A stretch of DNA of 5,605 nucleotides from Christensenella sp. UBA7707 (GCA_002482435.1 DLFZ01000032.1:4860-10464); one strand, 5' to 3'. Shown: positions 1 to 5,455, counted from the stretch's first letter. Notes: a model not told the origin generated them from the letters alone. Program-made: numbers and translations.

Positions 1-378
1 GAGCATCCCGTTGATGTATGCCGAGGAGCGTTCTCCGCCAAATTGCTTTGCAAGCTCTACCGCCTCGTTGATGGAAACGCTGTGCGGAATGTCCTTGCGA
101 TAAAGCATTTCATATATGGCGATGCGCAAAATCGAAAGGTCAACCTTAGGCATCCGCTCAAGTTTCCACCCGATGGCGATTTCGTGAATGATCTCGTCGA
201 TTTCGTCGCAATGTTCTAAGATACCGTCAATGAGCGCTTTGGAGAAAGCAATATCATCTTCGGCAGGACTTTCGCTAATCCCGGACTTATCAAGAACGGC
301 ATCGTAAGTATCTTCGCCGCCAAGCAAAGCGGCAAACGCCAGCTTCATGGCAACTTCGCGTGCGGTTTTTCTGCTCAT
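1..378 (-). CDS. nusB: NusB transcription antitermination protein (C-terminus cut by window edge)
   Basis: The first 126 residues of NusB are present and run off the left edge with no stop; usually some 10-25 residues more are expected. Signature parts are the RNA-contacting arginine-rich start MSRKTAREVAMKLAFA, the central 'ERMPKVDLSILRIAIYEML' (74-92), and 'IPHSVSINEAVELAKQFGGE' (97-116) followed by RSSAYINGML. NusB binds boxA RNA with NusE (S10) and joins the elongation complex, chiefly preventing premature termination in rRNA operons. The start at 378 is set by the conserved N-terminus. The SD is poor: AAAGG lies about 13 nt away, across a 17-nt gap from the DUF2273 gene, so expression may lean on upstream translation. 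Neighbourhood to an Asp23-family gene is common in Firmicutes. Confidence 0.95.
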   Translation of the reverse strand, partial: MSRKTAREVAMKLAFAALLGGEDTYDAVLDKSGISESPAEDDIAFSKALIDGILEHCDEIDEIIHEIAIGWKLERMPKVDLSILRIAIYEMLYRKDIPHSVSINEAVELAKQFGGERSSAYINGML

Positions 379-395
379 AATCGATCGTGCGCCTT

Positions 396-617
396 TCAGT
401 TTCCGCTTTTAAAGAGCGCGCCGAAAAATTGACGCACGCGCTCCCTGCCGCCTTGGTCCAAGAGCGTTCCAAACAGCAGGCAAACGGCTACGATTACAAA
501 CAACAGCAGCGTTCTCCAAAAACCGATGCTAAAAATGAGGATGGCAAACAAAACACCAAACCCAACGAGCAGGATGCGCCACTTAAACCTTTTGAAAAAT
601 TCGCTAAACCCTTCCAT
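396..617 (-). CDS. DUF2273 family small membrane protein
   Basis: This 73-residue protein has a basic N-terminus (EGFSEFFKRFKWR), two adjacent membrane helices (about 14-31 and 33-51) and a basic amphipathic tail (RERVRQFFGALFKSGN). The turn 'SIGFWRTLLLFVIVAVCLLFG' (30-50) is the hallmark of DUF2273. This family is regularly encoded beside amaP and asp23 (for example in the Staphylococcus asp23 operon); its molecular role is unknown. The start at 617 has an AAGGGG SD (633-628) immediately after the amaP stop. The gene ends 17 nt before nusB. Inference: it is a membrane partner of AmaP. Confidence 0.9.
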   Translation of the reverse strand: MEGFSEFFKRFKWRILLVGFGVLFAILIFSIGFWRTLLLFVIVAVCLLFGTLLDQGGRERVRQFFGALFKSGN

Positions 618-635
618 AAAAGCTGTACCCCTTGT

Positions 636-1199
636 TTATTCGCCCGAAGGCTTGTACCCATTTTGTACGGCAGCAGCAATGAGGATGGAGATTTCCCGAA
701 CGGGAATCCCCGTATGGTCCTCAAGATACGCCTTGAGCGAGGCTTTCAGTTCCTCGGAAAACTGCGGAATGCAGGTTTCTGGAAGGACGATAAGCTTCAG
801 CGCAACGCGAAGGCCACCTTCCACAGTGTAAAGGTTGCTGACGCATTCTTTGATTTTGCCGTTTGCCCTGCAATGGCGCTGCACGAGGTGATCGACCGCC
901 GCAAGGGCGATGTGCGTAGAACCAAGTTCGTTGGAGGCAACCAGCGCCGAGGTGATGCGCGGCGCAGACGGCCTTCTGTTAAACGCGATCAGAAGCCTGA
1001 CGGAAAGAATGAGTACAACCAACCCTGCACCGCCTACAATGAGCGAGGCGGCAAAGCCGGAATACGCGAGCGTTGCGTTATAAAGCACGTACTCGGCGGG
1101 CAAAATTCGCGTGGCAACGCTCAAAAGAAGCGCCGAAACGCCGATTGTTGCCAGCAGCATAAGAACGAGCAGGATCCTGTCGATAACCCTTGGTTTCAT
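636..1199 (-). CDS. amaP: AmaP, Asp23 membrane anchor protein
   Basis: This 187-residue protein has two N-terminal membrane helices (about 8-30 and 46-72), with the segment RILPAEYVLYNATLAYSG between them. A cytosolic Asp23-like domain follows (about 90-180): 'GSTHIALAAVDHLVQRHCRA' (93-112), LRVALKLIVLPETCIPQFSEEL, and 'HTGIPVREISILIAAAV' (162-178). This two-helix hairpin plus degenerate Asp23 fold is the AmaP architecture, which tethers Asp23 to the inner face of the membrane. The start at 1199 has a GAGG SD (1209-1206) six bases away. The gene sits between asp23 and the DUF2273 gene, as in Staphylococcus; the stop codon lies just upstream of the DUF2273 SD, so the two are co-transcribed. 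The family is confident; the interaction with this Asp23 is inferred. Confidence 0.9.
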   Translation of the reverse strand: MKPRVIDRILLVLMLLATIGVSALLLSVATRILPAEYVLYNATLAYSGFAASLIVGGAGLVVLILSVRLLIAFNRRPSAPRITSALVASNELGSTHIALAAVDHLVQRHCRANGKIKECVSNLYTVEGGLRVALKLIVLPETCIPQFSEELKASLKAYLEDHTGIPVREISILIAAAVQNGYKPSGE

Positions 1200-1260
1200 G
1201 GCGTACCTCGCATCATTTATCTAGTGTTGATAATACCCGTTTCAAAGCCGGCCATTCGGC

Positions 1261-1671
1261 TTATTCTTTTTCTTTTTTGGAATCCCTGCCCTCGCCCTTT
1301 TCAAACGTGACGGACTGAACGGTAACATTCACTGTCACAACGCGAAGGCCGGTCATGGTTTCAATGGCGTTTTTTACGCTCTGCTGAACCTTGTAGCAGA
1401 CCCCGTGGATCTTGGTACCGTACTTCACGGAAAGGCTCATATCGAGCGCGACTTCATCTTCTTTAACCTCTACCTTGATGCCCTTGGTGAGGTTTTTTTT
1501 GCCGAGCATGCCGGTGATGCCTTCCACAACGGTGCCGCTGAGCGAATCTACACCCTCAACTTCCGTAGCGGCAAGGCCGGCAATGGTGGCTATAACATCC
1601 GTGGCAAAAATGATTTTGCCGCCGCCGTCGTTTGACGTAATCTGCGAGTATATTTCCGTATCCTGCGCCAT
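1261..1671 (-). CDS. asp23: Asp23/Gls24 family envelope stress response protein
   Basis: This 136-residue protein has the family's N-terminal signature 'GGGKIIFATDVIATIAGLAA' (16-35), followed by TEVEGV. It also has the C-terminal signature around 98-124: SVKNAIETMTGL, then VVTVNVTVQSVTFE. The middle alternates strands (KVEVKEDEVALDMSLSVKYG). It has no membrane helix and ends in a highly charged tail (EKGEGRDSKKEKE). In Staphylococcus, Asp23 is an abundant cytosolic protein that collects beneath the membrane by binding AmaP and helps with cell-envelope homeostasis. Here amaP is the next gene, 61 nt downstream, which supports the same pairing. In Bacillus the homologue YqhY is also beside nusB and is linked to lipid synthesis control. 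An A8 run (1493-1500) encodes part of the GKKN segment; the frame remains intact. Confidence 0.94.
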   Translation of the reverse strand: MAQDTEIYSQITSNDGGGKIIFATDVIATIAGLAATEVEGVDSLSGTVVEGITGMLGKKNLTKGIKVEVKEDEVALDMSLSVKYGTKIHGVCYKVQQSVKNAIETMTGLRVVTVNVTVQSVTFEKGEGRDSKKEKE

Positions 1672-1677
1672 TTACCG

Positions 1678-1686
1678 TTCCTCCCT
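1678..1686 (-). promoter_or_regulatory. Strong ribosome binding site of asp23
   Basis: AGGGAGGAA contains a full GGAGG core (1684-1680) eight bases from the ATG at 1671. It is the best SD in the window and indicates high expression, in keeping with Asp23 being abundant in species where it has been measured. It fixes the asp23 start. Confidence 0.85.
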
Positions 1687-1695
1687 GTATTTTGT

Positions 1696-1711
1696 TGGTA
1701 TTATTATACCA
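1696..1711. promoter_or_regulatory. 16-bp dyad overlapping the asp23 -10 element (possible operator)
   Basis: The sequence TGGTAT-TATT-ATACCA has perfect 6-bp arms around a 4-bp centre. It covers the whole -10 region and the predicted transcription start. A repressor bound here would block RNA polymerase; alternatively the symmetry may be a chance result of the TATAAT sequence. No regulator gene is in the window. Confidence 0.35.
1703..1711 (-). promoter_or_regulatory. Extended -10 promoter (TGGTATAAT) for asp23 cluster
   Basis: On the minus strand TGGTATAAT gives a perfect -10 hexamer (1708-1703) preceded by the TG of an extended -10 element. No good -35 is seen at 16-18 nt spacing (ATGCAA, TATGCA and CTATGC). 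Extended -10 promoters can work without one. Transcription would start near 1696, leaving a leader of about 25 nt that carries the asp23 SD. It suggests the asp23-nusB genes have a sigma-A promoter separate from the spoIIIA operon. Confidence 0.6.
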
Positions 1712-1761
1712 GCTAATCGTACTTTTGCATAGCTTTATCAGGTTTGCTTAAGCATAACGAA

Positions 1762-1781
1762 CCACTCCGAGCTCGGATTGG
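1762..1781 (-). terminator. Possible terminator hairpin after spoIIIAH
   Basis: Eleven bases after the spoIIIAH TAA the transcript can fold CCA-A-UCCG, loop AGCU, CGGA-G-UGG (one A/G mismatch), followed by UUCGUUAUGCUU. The core UCCGAGCUCGGA is a perfect 12-bp palindrome. Position and GC-rich stem fit an intrinsic terminator for the sporulation operon, but the U-tract is interrupted, so termination may be partial. As a palindrome it could instead bind a dimeric protein. A second short palindrome (TGCTTAAGCA, 1745-1754) follows. Confidence 0.45.
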
Positions 1782-1792
1782 CATACTTATAC

Positions 1793-2323
1793 TTAGGCGT
1801 TCGGGATGATTTTGACGTTCTCGGCGGACTCGCCCGTTTCGTCGATCACAATGGCCAAAATCTGTGCAACCTGCTCGGGTGCAAGCTCCGCCGCCTTAAT
1901 GACCACGTTTACCGAGCCCTGTTTGTACATTACGGCCGCATCCGCAAAACCCTTGGCTTTGATAAGGCTTTCCATGGTGAATTCCTTCTCCATGTTGTTC
2001 ACAAGCACAAGTTTTGCCTCTTGCGCGTCGGCGAGGGTTTCCGCATCCGAAGCGGAGGTTGCGATGGTTTCGTTCAAGTATTCGATCTCCATCGCCCGCG
2101 TGCTGTCGCGGTCACTTCGAAACGCTTCAAAATAATCCGTCGTTCCGTCGCCGGTGGCTTCAATCCCTAAGTTGTCGCCCTGCGAGGCGTTTTCCTCGCT
2201 CCCCTGCGGGGAAAGAACATTGCTGGCGGAGCCGCTGTCGTTAAGTTTGATGTTTACATACACTGCGCCAATCAAAAGAAGCGCCACTACCCCGAGCGTC
2301 AAATATTTTTTCCATGTTTTCAT
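1793..2323 (-). CDS. spoIIIAH: SpoIIIAH, channel ring protein that pairs with SpoIIQ
   Basis: This 176-residue protein is shorter than Bacillus SpoIIIAH (about 218). It has one N-terminal membrane helix (about 7-25), an acidic low-complexity linker (28-60) and a YscJ/FliF-like ring-building domain (about 62-174). Diagnostic segments are 'DYFEAFRSDRDSTRAMEIEY' (63-82) and 'FTMESLIKAKGFADAAVMY' (115-133), then the strand VNVVIKAAELAPEQVAQI. In Bacillus this domain binds the LytM domain of forespore SpoIIQ across the intermembrane space, forming the feeding tube and helping engulfment. The start at 2323 has an AGGAG SD (2337-2333) placed 8 nt away, overlapping the end of spoIIIAG, whose stop is 2 nt before this ATG. 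It is the last gene of the operon. The shortening falls in the linker, not the ring domain. Confidence 0.96.
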   Translation of the reverse strand: MKTWKKYLTLGVVALLLIGAVYVNIKLNDSGSASNVLSPQGSEENASQGDNLGIEATGDGTTDYFEAFRSDRDSTRAMEIEYLNETIATSASDAETLADAQEAKLVLVNNMEKEFTMESLIKAKGFADAAVMYKQGSVNVVIKAAELAPEQVAQILAIVIDETGESAENVKIIPNA

Positions 2324-2325
2324 AC

Positions 2326-2928
2326 TTATTTACTCCTATCCGCAGCTGTCATTTCAAAAACACTGATGTTTTGCGCGCTGATGCCCAACACCGTTTGTAC
2401 GGCGCTTTGCAAGTTCAGCCGCACCGAAATATCCGCAGCCCCTTGGGCCACTACAATCACGCCGCGGATTTCCGGCTGCTTTTCCGTAAGCACGAGCGCG
2501 CCGTCCTCCTGGCTTCCTGAAACCGTAACGGGGGTTTGGGACTCGCTCTGATCCTGGTTCACCGTCTGGCCGGATTGATTGGTCGTCTGGGAGGTACTTG
2601 TTTGCGTATCCACGCTCATCGCAGGCACGATCTGTGTAGAGGTATCGTAAATCACCATCACGCGCACCTCGCCCGCGCCGCGGATGCATGATAAGATTTC
2701 CTCAAGCCGCTCCTCCACCTGCCGTTCTCCCTGTGAGACTGTGCTTGTATCCTGCTGCAGCGCGGCGTCCGCGGTTTGCTCTTTGTTTCCGGTATTGAAC
2801 GTTGAAATGTAGAGCAGTGCCGCCGCCGCGAGCAAGGCAACATACACGGCGATTTCCAGCTTTTTGTTTCTTTTCATGGCCTGCGCCAGCATATGCACCG
2901 GCTTGAGCCACGGCTGCTTTTTTTCCAT
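2326..2928 (-). CDS. spoIIIAG: SpoIIIAG, ring-forming stage III sporulation protein
   Basis: This 200-residue protein (Bacillus about 229) has a basic cytosolic N-terminus, one membrane helix (about 25-43) and an extracytoplasmic domain facing the intermembrane space. The ring-building motif is split. A first part (about 68-95) runs VEERLEEILSCIRGAGEVRVMVIY. The second part (154-193) contains RGVIVVAQGAADISVRLNLQ and then AVQTVLGISAQNISVFEM. Between them lies an insertion rich in Q, S, T and N (about 106-140). It corresponds to the beta-triangle insertion that forms the tall barrel of the 30-subunit Bacillus ring. The start at 2928 has GAGG (2939-2936) at a good distance. The gene follows spoIIIAF by 15 nt, and the spoIIIAH SD is just inside its upstream flank to the next gene. 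Like AH, it builds the channel ring. Confidence 0.95.
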   Translation of the reverse strand: MEKKQPWLKPVHMLAQAMKRNKKLEIAVYVALLAAAALLYISTFNTGNKEQTADAALQQDTSTVSQGERQVEERLEEILSCIRGAGEVRVMVIYDTSTQIVPAMSVDTQTSTSQTTNQSGQTVNQDQSESQTPVTVSGSQEDGALVLTEKQPEIRGVIVVAQGAADISVRLNLQSAVQTVLGISAQNISVFEMTAADRSK

Positions 2929-2943
2929 ACCACCACCTCGCGC

Positions 2944-3117
2944 CTACAAGTTTTGCAAAAGCTGTACCACGGGCTGCACCACGGCAAGCAAAATCACAAG
3001 GCCAATCACCTTGCCCGCACTTTTTTTAATGTTCCCCTGTGGCAATATATATTCAAGCACCGTGCGCAATATTGACAGCGCAACAATTCTCATCACGAAA
3101 CCATAGAAGGTATCCAT
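2944..3117 (-). CDS. spoIIIAF: SpoIIIAF, very short form (two-helix membrane domain only)
   Basis: The predicted product has 57 residues and begins MDTFYGFVMRIV. Helix 1 spans about 7-26, the family-like 'LEYILPQGNIKKSAGKVIGLV' joint covers about 21-41, and helix 2 spans about 36-54, ending QLLQNL-stop. This aligns well with the N-terminal membrane part of SpoIIIAF. Bacillus SpoIIIAF, however, is about 206 residues with a soluble ring-building domain after helix 2, which is absent here. Only 15 nt separate the TAG from spoIIIAG, so the missing domain is not left behind out of frame. A start at 3144 is also open, but it would overlap spoIIIAE and add nine non-family residues. The start at 3117 has only a weak GGTG (3128-3125) seven bases upstream and may depend on coupling to spoIIIAE, which ends 4 nt before. 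Confidence 0.85.
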   Translation of the reverse strand: MDTFYGFVMRIVALSILRTVLEYILPQGNIKKSAGKVIGLVILLAVVQPVVQLLQNL

Positions 3118-3121
3118 TTTT

Positions 3122-4297
3122 CTACACCATACTTCCTGCAGCAATCACAAGCCCAACGGTGATGATGAACATCAGCGCAACCGCAACCACCGCTCCGAAC
3201 ACGTACTCGCACGATTCCGCTACGCTTTGCAGCATTTTCGGTATTTTTCCGTCGGAGATCGGCTCCGTGAGCGCCGCCGCAAGCTTTAAAGCAAGTGCGG
3301 TACCGCCGATTTGCACGGCAGGCGAAAGCGCATAGCCTACAGCAATACATGCTGCCGCCGCACCCGCCGCGTTTTTGATGAGCAGCGTGCAGCCGCGCAC
3401 CGTGTCAAACGTGCCCGAAACCACGCTTCCCACAACTGGCAGCGTTTTATCGAGCGTATATTTTACGGCCTTGAGGCTTATATTGTCTACCGCAGCAACG
3501 CTCATCCCTTGCACGGCCAAAATGCCGATGTACACCGTAAACACCACCCCAATCGCCCACTTGGAAAACGACTTGGAAAAGCCGAACAACTGCTTAAGCT
3601 GCGGCCTGTCGGCCAAATTCCCGACAATGGCAAACACGCCTCCCGCAAGGATGGCGGGCATGATCACCGTTTGAAACACCTTTGCGACCGTGCCGTTTAG
3701 AAAAAGCATCAGGGGGCTTAAGATGCCGCTTGTGCCTGTGCTCCCGACTGCACTTAATAGCGTAGCCAAAACGGGTGTGGCCGTTTCCGAAAATGCGCTT
3801 ATGCGGTTGATGGCTTCGTTTGCAAGCCCCACCAGCCGCATAAAAAGGTAGGCAACGATGAACACGCTCATGGCATAACATACGAAGGAGGCGATTTCCT
3901 GAAGCCCCTTGTCGCCTTCGTTTTCAAGGAGCACCCCCACAATGCCCGAGAGAAGCGCAATGCCGATCACGGCGCTGATCGAACCAAGGCTTTCCTTCAA
4001 CTGGGAGAGCACAGCGGCAAAAACGTTGTTGAGTTTTTCGTCGTAATCGGTATCCGGCTCGCCTTCGGCATACTGCCCAACAAGCCCTTGCACGGTGTTT
4101 TCTCCCCAAATGCGCTTCACCTGCGGAGAAAGCTCATTCAAAAACTGCTGCCATGAACCAAAGTTATACTGCCCCATCTGCAGATCAAGCTCGTTTTCAA
4201 GCTCGTTTGATACCTCCGCCGTCGCAGCGCGCGGCACGGCAAACAAAACACAAAGCAAAACGCCGGACAGCACAAGCAGGCGAACAAGCTTTTTCAT
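3122..4297 (-). CDS. spoIIIAE: SpoIIIAE, stage III sporulation polytopic membrane protein
   Basis: This 391-residue protein is near the usual size of about 400. It starts with a signal-peptide-like segment: KK, then a hydrophobic core, then A-T-A-E near residue 27. A hydrophilic region follows (28-100), then about seven hydrophobic segments near 103-124, 134-157, 172-200, 206-228, 246-268, 305-327 and 365-389. Family features include the 'SGILSPLMLFLNGTVAKVFQ' segment (190-209), the 'FGFSKSFSKWAIG' loop (238-250) and 'LKAVKYTLDKTLPVVGSVVSGTFDT' (275-299, given here as a span). It is the largest membrane protein of the SpoIIIA channel. It starts in the spoIIIAD stop (ATGA) with no recognisable SD upstream (the region reads GCTCCTCAACGCATT), implying translational coupling to spoIIIAD. 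It is separated by 4 nt from spoIIIAF. Confidence 0.96.
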   Translation of the reverse strand: MKKLVRLLVLSGVLLCVLFAVPRAATAEVSNELENELDLQMGQYNFGSWQQFLNELSPQVKRIWGENTVQGLVGQYAEGEPDTDYDEKLNNVFAAVLSQLKESLGSISAVIGIALLSGIVGVLLENEGDKGLQEIASFVCYAMSVFIVAYLFMRLVGLANEAINRISAFSETATPVLATLLSAVGSTGTSGILSPLMLFLNGTVAKVFQTVIMPAILAGGVFAIVGNLADRPQLKQLFGFSKSFSKWAIGVVFTVYIGILAVQGMSVAAVDNISLKAVKYTLDKTLPVVGSVVSGTFDTVRGCTLLIKNAAGAAAACIAVGYALSPAVQIGGTALALKLAAALTEPISDGKIPKMLQSVAESCEYVFGAVVAVALMFIITVGLVIAAGSMV

Positions 4298-4686
4298 AAT
4301 GCGTTGAGGAGCGTGCCAAGCACATCGAGGATGGAAAACACCACTGGCACCGCTACGGTTATGATGAGGATCCTGCCTACAAGCTCCACCTTGGAGGCAA
4401 TGGCTCCCTCGTTGGCGTCGCGGCAGGTCTGTGCGGCAAACTGCGCGAGGTAGGCGATGCCGATCACCTTAAGCACCACCTTGATATGCTCGGAGCTTAA
4501 GCCGTATTTGGCCACAATGGCGTCGATCATGTCCATCACGCCCGAAAGTTCCGTAACCGCAATCAAAAGCAGTACCACACCCGCAGCAATTGCCGCCTGT
4601 ACGGCAAGCTCCGGCCGATATGCACGCAAAACGAGCACGGCGGTCAACGCCGCCAACACAAGACCGACAATTTTAAAAATGGTCAT
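4294..4686 (-). CDS. spoIIIAD: SpoIIIAD, stage III sporulation membrane protein
   Basis: This 130-residue polytopic membrane protein is close to the Bacillus length of 133. Helices are seen at about residues 4-21, 27-46, 66-86 and 99-125. The family-like core is 'KVIGIAYLAQFAAQTCRDAN' (73-92), followed by EGAIASKVELVGRILI. The open frame reaches 4725, but the start at 4686 is chosen because a good SD (GAGGG, 4699-4695) lies 8 nt away. The longer version would also begin inside the hairpin and add a charged, non-family N-terminus. Its TGA overlaps the spoIIIAE ATG as ATGA. It is thought to form the SpoIIIA membrane base together with SpoIIIAC and AE, by analogy with secretion-system export components. 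Confidence 0.95.
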   Translation of the reverse strand: MTIFKIVGLVLAALTAVLVLRAYRPELAVQAAIAAGVVLLLIAVTELSGVMDMIDAIVAKYGLSSEHIKVVLKVIGIAYLAQFAAQTCRDANEGAIASKVELVGRILIITVAVPVVFSILDVLGTLLNAL

Positions 4687-4701
4687 GGCTGTTTCCCTCT
4701 T

Positions 4702-4729
4702 GGGCGTGCTTGAAAACGCCGGCACGCCC
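4702..4729 (-). promoter_or_regulatory. GC-rich hairpin between spoIIIAC and spoIIIAD
   Basis: The transcript has a perfect 8-bp stem (GGGCGUGC with GCACGCCC) and a 12-nt loop. It begins 4 nt after the spoIIIAC stop and ends 2 nt before the spoIIIAD SD (GAGGG, 4699-4695). No U-tract follows, so an intrinsic terminator is unlikely. Inference: it could block an RNase passing along the polycistronic mRNA, or modulate ribosome access to spoIIIAD and so set the AC:AD ratio. This is the largest gap inside the spoIIIA operon, and the hairpin fills most of it. Confidence 0.6.
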
Positions 4730-4733
4730 TTAC

Positions 4734-4931
4734 CTAGTACAAATCAAAAATCCGCTTCATGCTGTCAAACAAGCCGCTGATGAGGTTTACAACCATGGTC
4801 AGCGTGATGATAAGCCCCGCAAGCGCGGCAAGCGTCGCCATATCCTCGCGGTTGGTCTGCTTTAAAAGCTGATAAACCACCGCAACCAAAATGCCGATTC
4901 CCGCGATTTTAAACACGATGTCGATTCCCAT
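4734..4931 (-). CDS. spoIIIAC: SpoIIIAC, stage III sporulation membrane protein
   Basis: This 65-residue protein has two membrane helices (about residues 4-23 and 32-54) joined by a short polar loop (KQTNRED). It ends in an amphipathic tail, FDSMKRIFDLY. Size and pattern match SpoIIIAC (about 68 residues), which resembles the first half of SpoIIIAD. The open frame extends upstream to 5048, but the start at 4931 is preferred. It has a GGAG SD at 4941-4938 six bases away, it yields the family's N-terminus (MGIDIVFKIAGIGI), and the longer form would overlap the end of spoIIIAB. The gene lies 11 nt after spoIIIAB and ends with TAG 47 nt before spoIIIAD. It is a mother-cell membrane component of the SpoIIIA channel; its exact molecular role is not known. 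Confidence 0.95.
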   Translation of the reverse strand: MGIDIVFKIAGIGILVAVVYQLLKQTNREDMATLAALAGLIITLTMVVNLISGLFDSMKRIFDLY

Positions 4932-4942
4932 ATACCGCTCCG

Positions 4943-5455
4943 TTACCAAATTACGATTGCCGCCGCCAGACCGCCGAGCATGCCGAGCGACCGATATACC
5001 TTCCCTTTTTGGGAAACCTCCCGCCGGAGCATTTCCGCCTGCACGCAAAGCCTTTCAAGCGCCATTTCCGTGTTCGCCTTCTGCGAGGGAAAATCGCTTG
5101 TTCCGAGCATTGCTCCAAAGTCGCTGATCACGCGCGCCTCGGCATCCCCAAGATAAAAAAAGTCGCCACCATTTCTGCGTGTTTGTTCGAGCGCCTCCTG
5201 CCACGCGTCAGCGAGCGAGCCGGTTTTTTCCATTTGCAAAAGAAGCGCTTCCCAAAACTCTTTGAGCACGCTTCCCTCAAGCTGCCTTACCAGTTCGCGA
5301 ATGGGCGCCATTTTGTACTGCATCAAAATACTTAGCTGTTTGATGTCCAAAAGAAAGCCTTCTACCACGCCAAGTCGGCGTTTGACTGCTTTTGCTTTGG
5401 CAAAGCCCGCGTAACTGCAAACGCCAAACACAATAAGTGCCGCAAAAAAGCGCAT
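4943..5455 (-). CDS. spoIIIAB: SpoIIIAB, stage III sporulation membrane protein
   Basis: This 170-residue protein matches the length of Bacillus SpoIIIAB (about 171). A hydrophobic N-terminal helix (about residues 3-18) and a C-terminal one (about 155-170) flank a long helical, charged cytosolic middle. That architecture recalls the GspF/PilC platform proteins of type II secretion. Family-like landmarks are the early 'LLDIKQLSILMQYKMAPI' segment and the 'LGTSDFPSQ' turn near residues 117-125. The start at 5455 is preceded by a G-rich SD (GGGGGGAG, 5467-5460). The gene follows spoIIIAA after 24 nt and is followed by spoIIIAC after 11 nt, so it is co-transcribed. In the feeding-tube model it is an inner-membrane platform component working with the SpoIIIAA ATPase in the mother cell during engulfment. 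That role is known for the family, not visible in this sequence. Confidence 0.95.
   Translation of the reverse strand: MRFFAALIVFGVCSYAGFAKAKAVKRRLGVVEGFLLDIKQLSILMQYKMAPIRELVRQLEGSVLKEFWEALLLQMEKTGSLADAWQEALEQTRRNGGDFFYLGDAEARVISDFGAMLGTSDFPSQKANTEMALERLCVQAEMLRREVSQKGKVYRSLGMLGGLAAAIVIW

Noticed and set aside
1216..1245. Possible promoter between asp23 and amaP (TTGAAA, 18 nt, GATAAA on the minus strand)
   Set aside because: The -10 match is weak and transcription would start at about 1209, inside the amaP SD, leaving almost no leader.
1247..1260. Small GCCG/CGGC stem just after the asp23 stop as a terminator
   Set aside because: It has only 4 bp, is followed by TTTGAAACGGG rather than a T-tract, and amaP is expected to be co-transcribed with asp23.
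387..1310. Long plus-strand open frame of 307 codons opposite amaP and DUF2273
   Set aside because: It is antisense to two clear family members, has highly basic low-complexity composition (many K, R, N, Q), and shows no SD or recognisable domain. It is a shadow frame.
1493..1500. A8 run in asp23 (A AAA AAC on the coding strand) resembling a -1 frameshift slippery site
   Set aside because: The zero frame encodes a full-length, family-consistent protein on both sides. I saw no downstream structure or useful product in the shifted frame.
3021..3027. A7 run in spoIIIAF as a cause of truncation by frameshift
   Set aside because: Residues after the run (GKVIGLVILLAVVQPVVQLL) still match the family's second helix. 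spoIIIAG begins 15 nt after the stop, so no lost C-terminal domain is present in another frame.
4687..4725. Upstream start for spoIIIAD at 4725
   Set aside because: It would begin within the hairpin, add 13 charged non-family residues, and ignore the well-placed GAGGG SD serving the ATG at 4686.
4932..5048. Upstream start for spoIIIAC at 5048
   Set aside because: It overlaps spoIIIAB by more than 100 bases and adds an Arg/Gly-rich leader not seen in the family. The 4931 start has its own GGAG SD.
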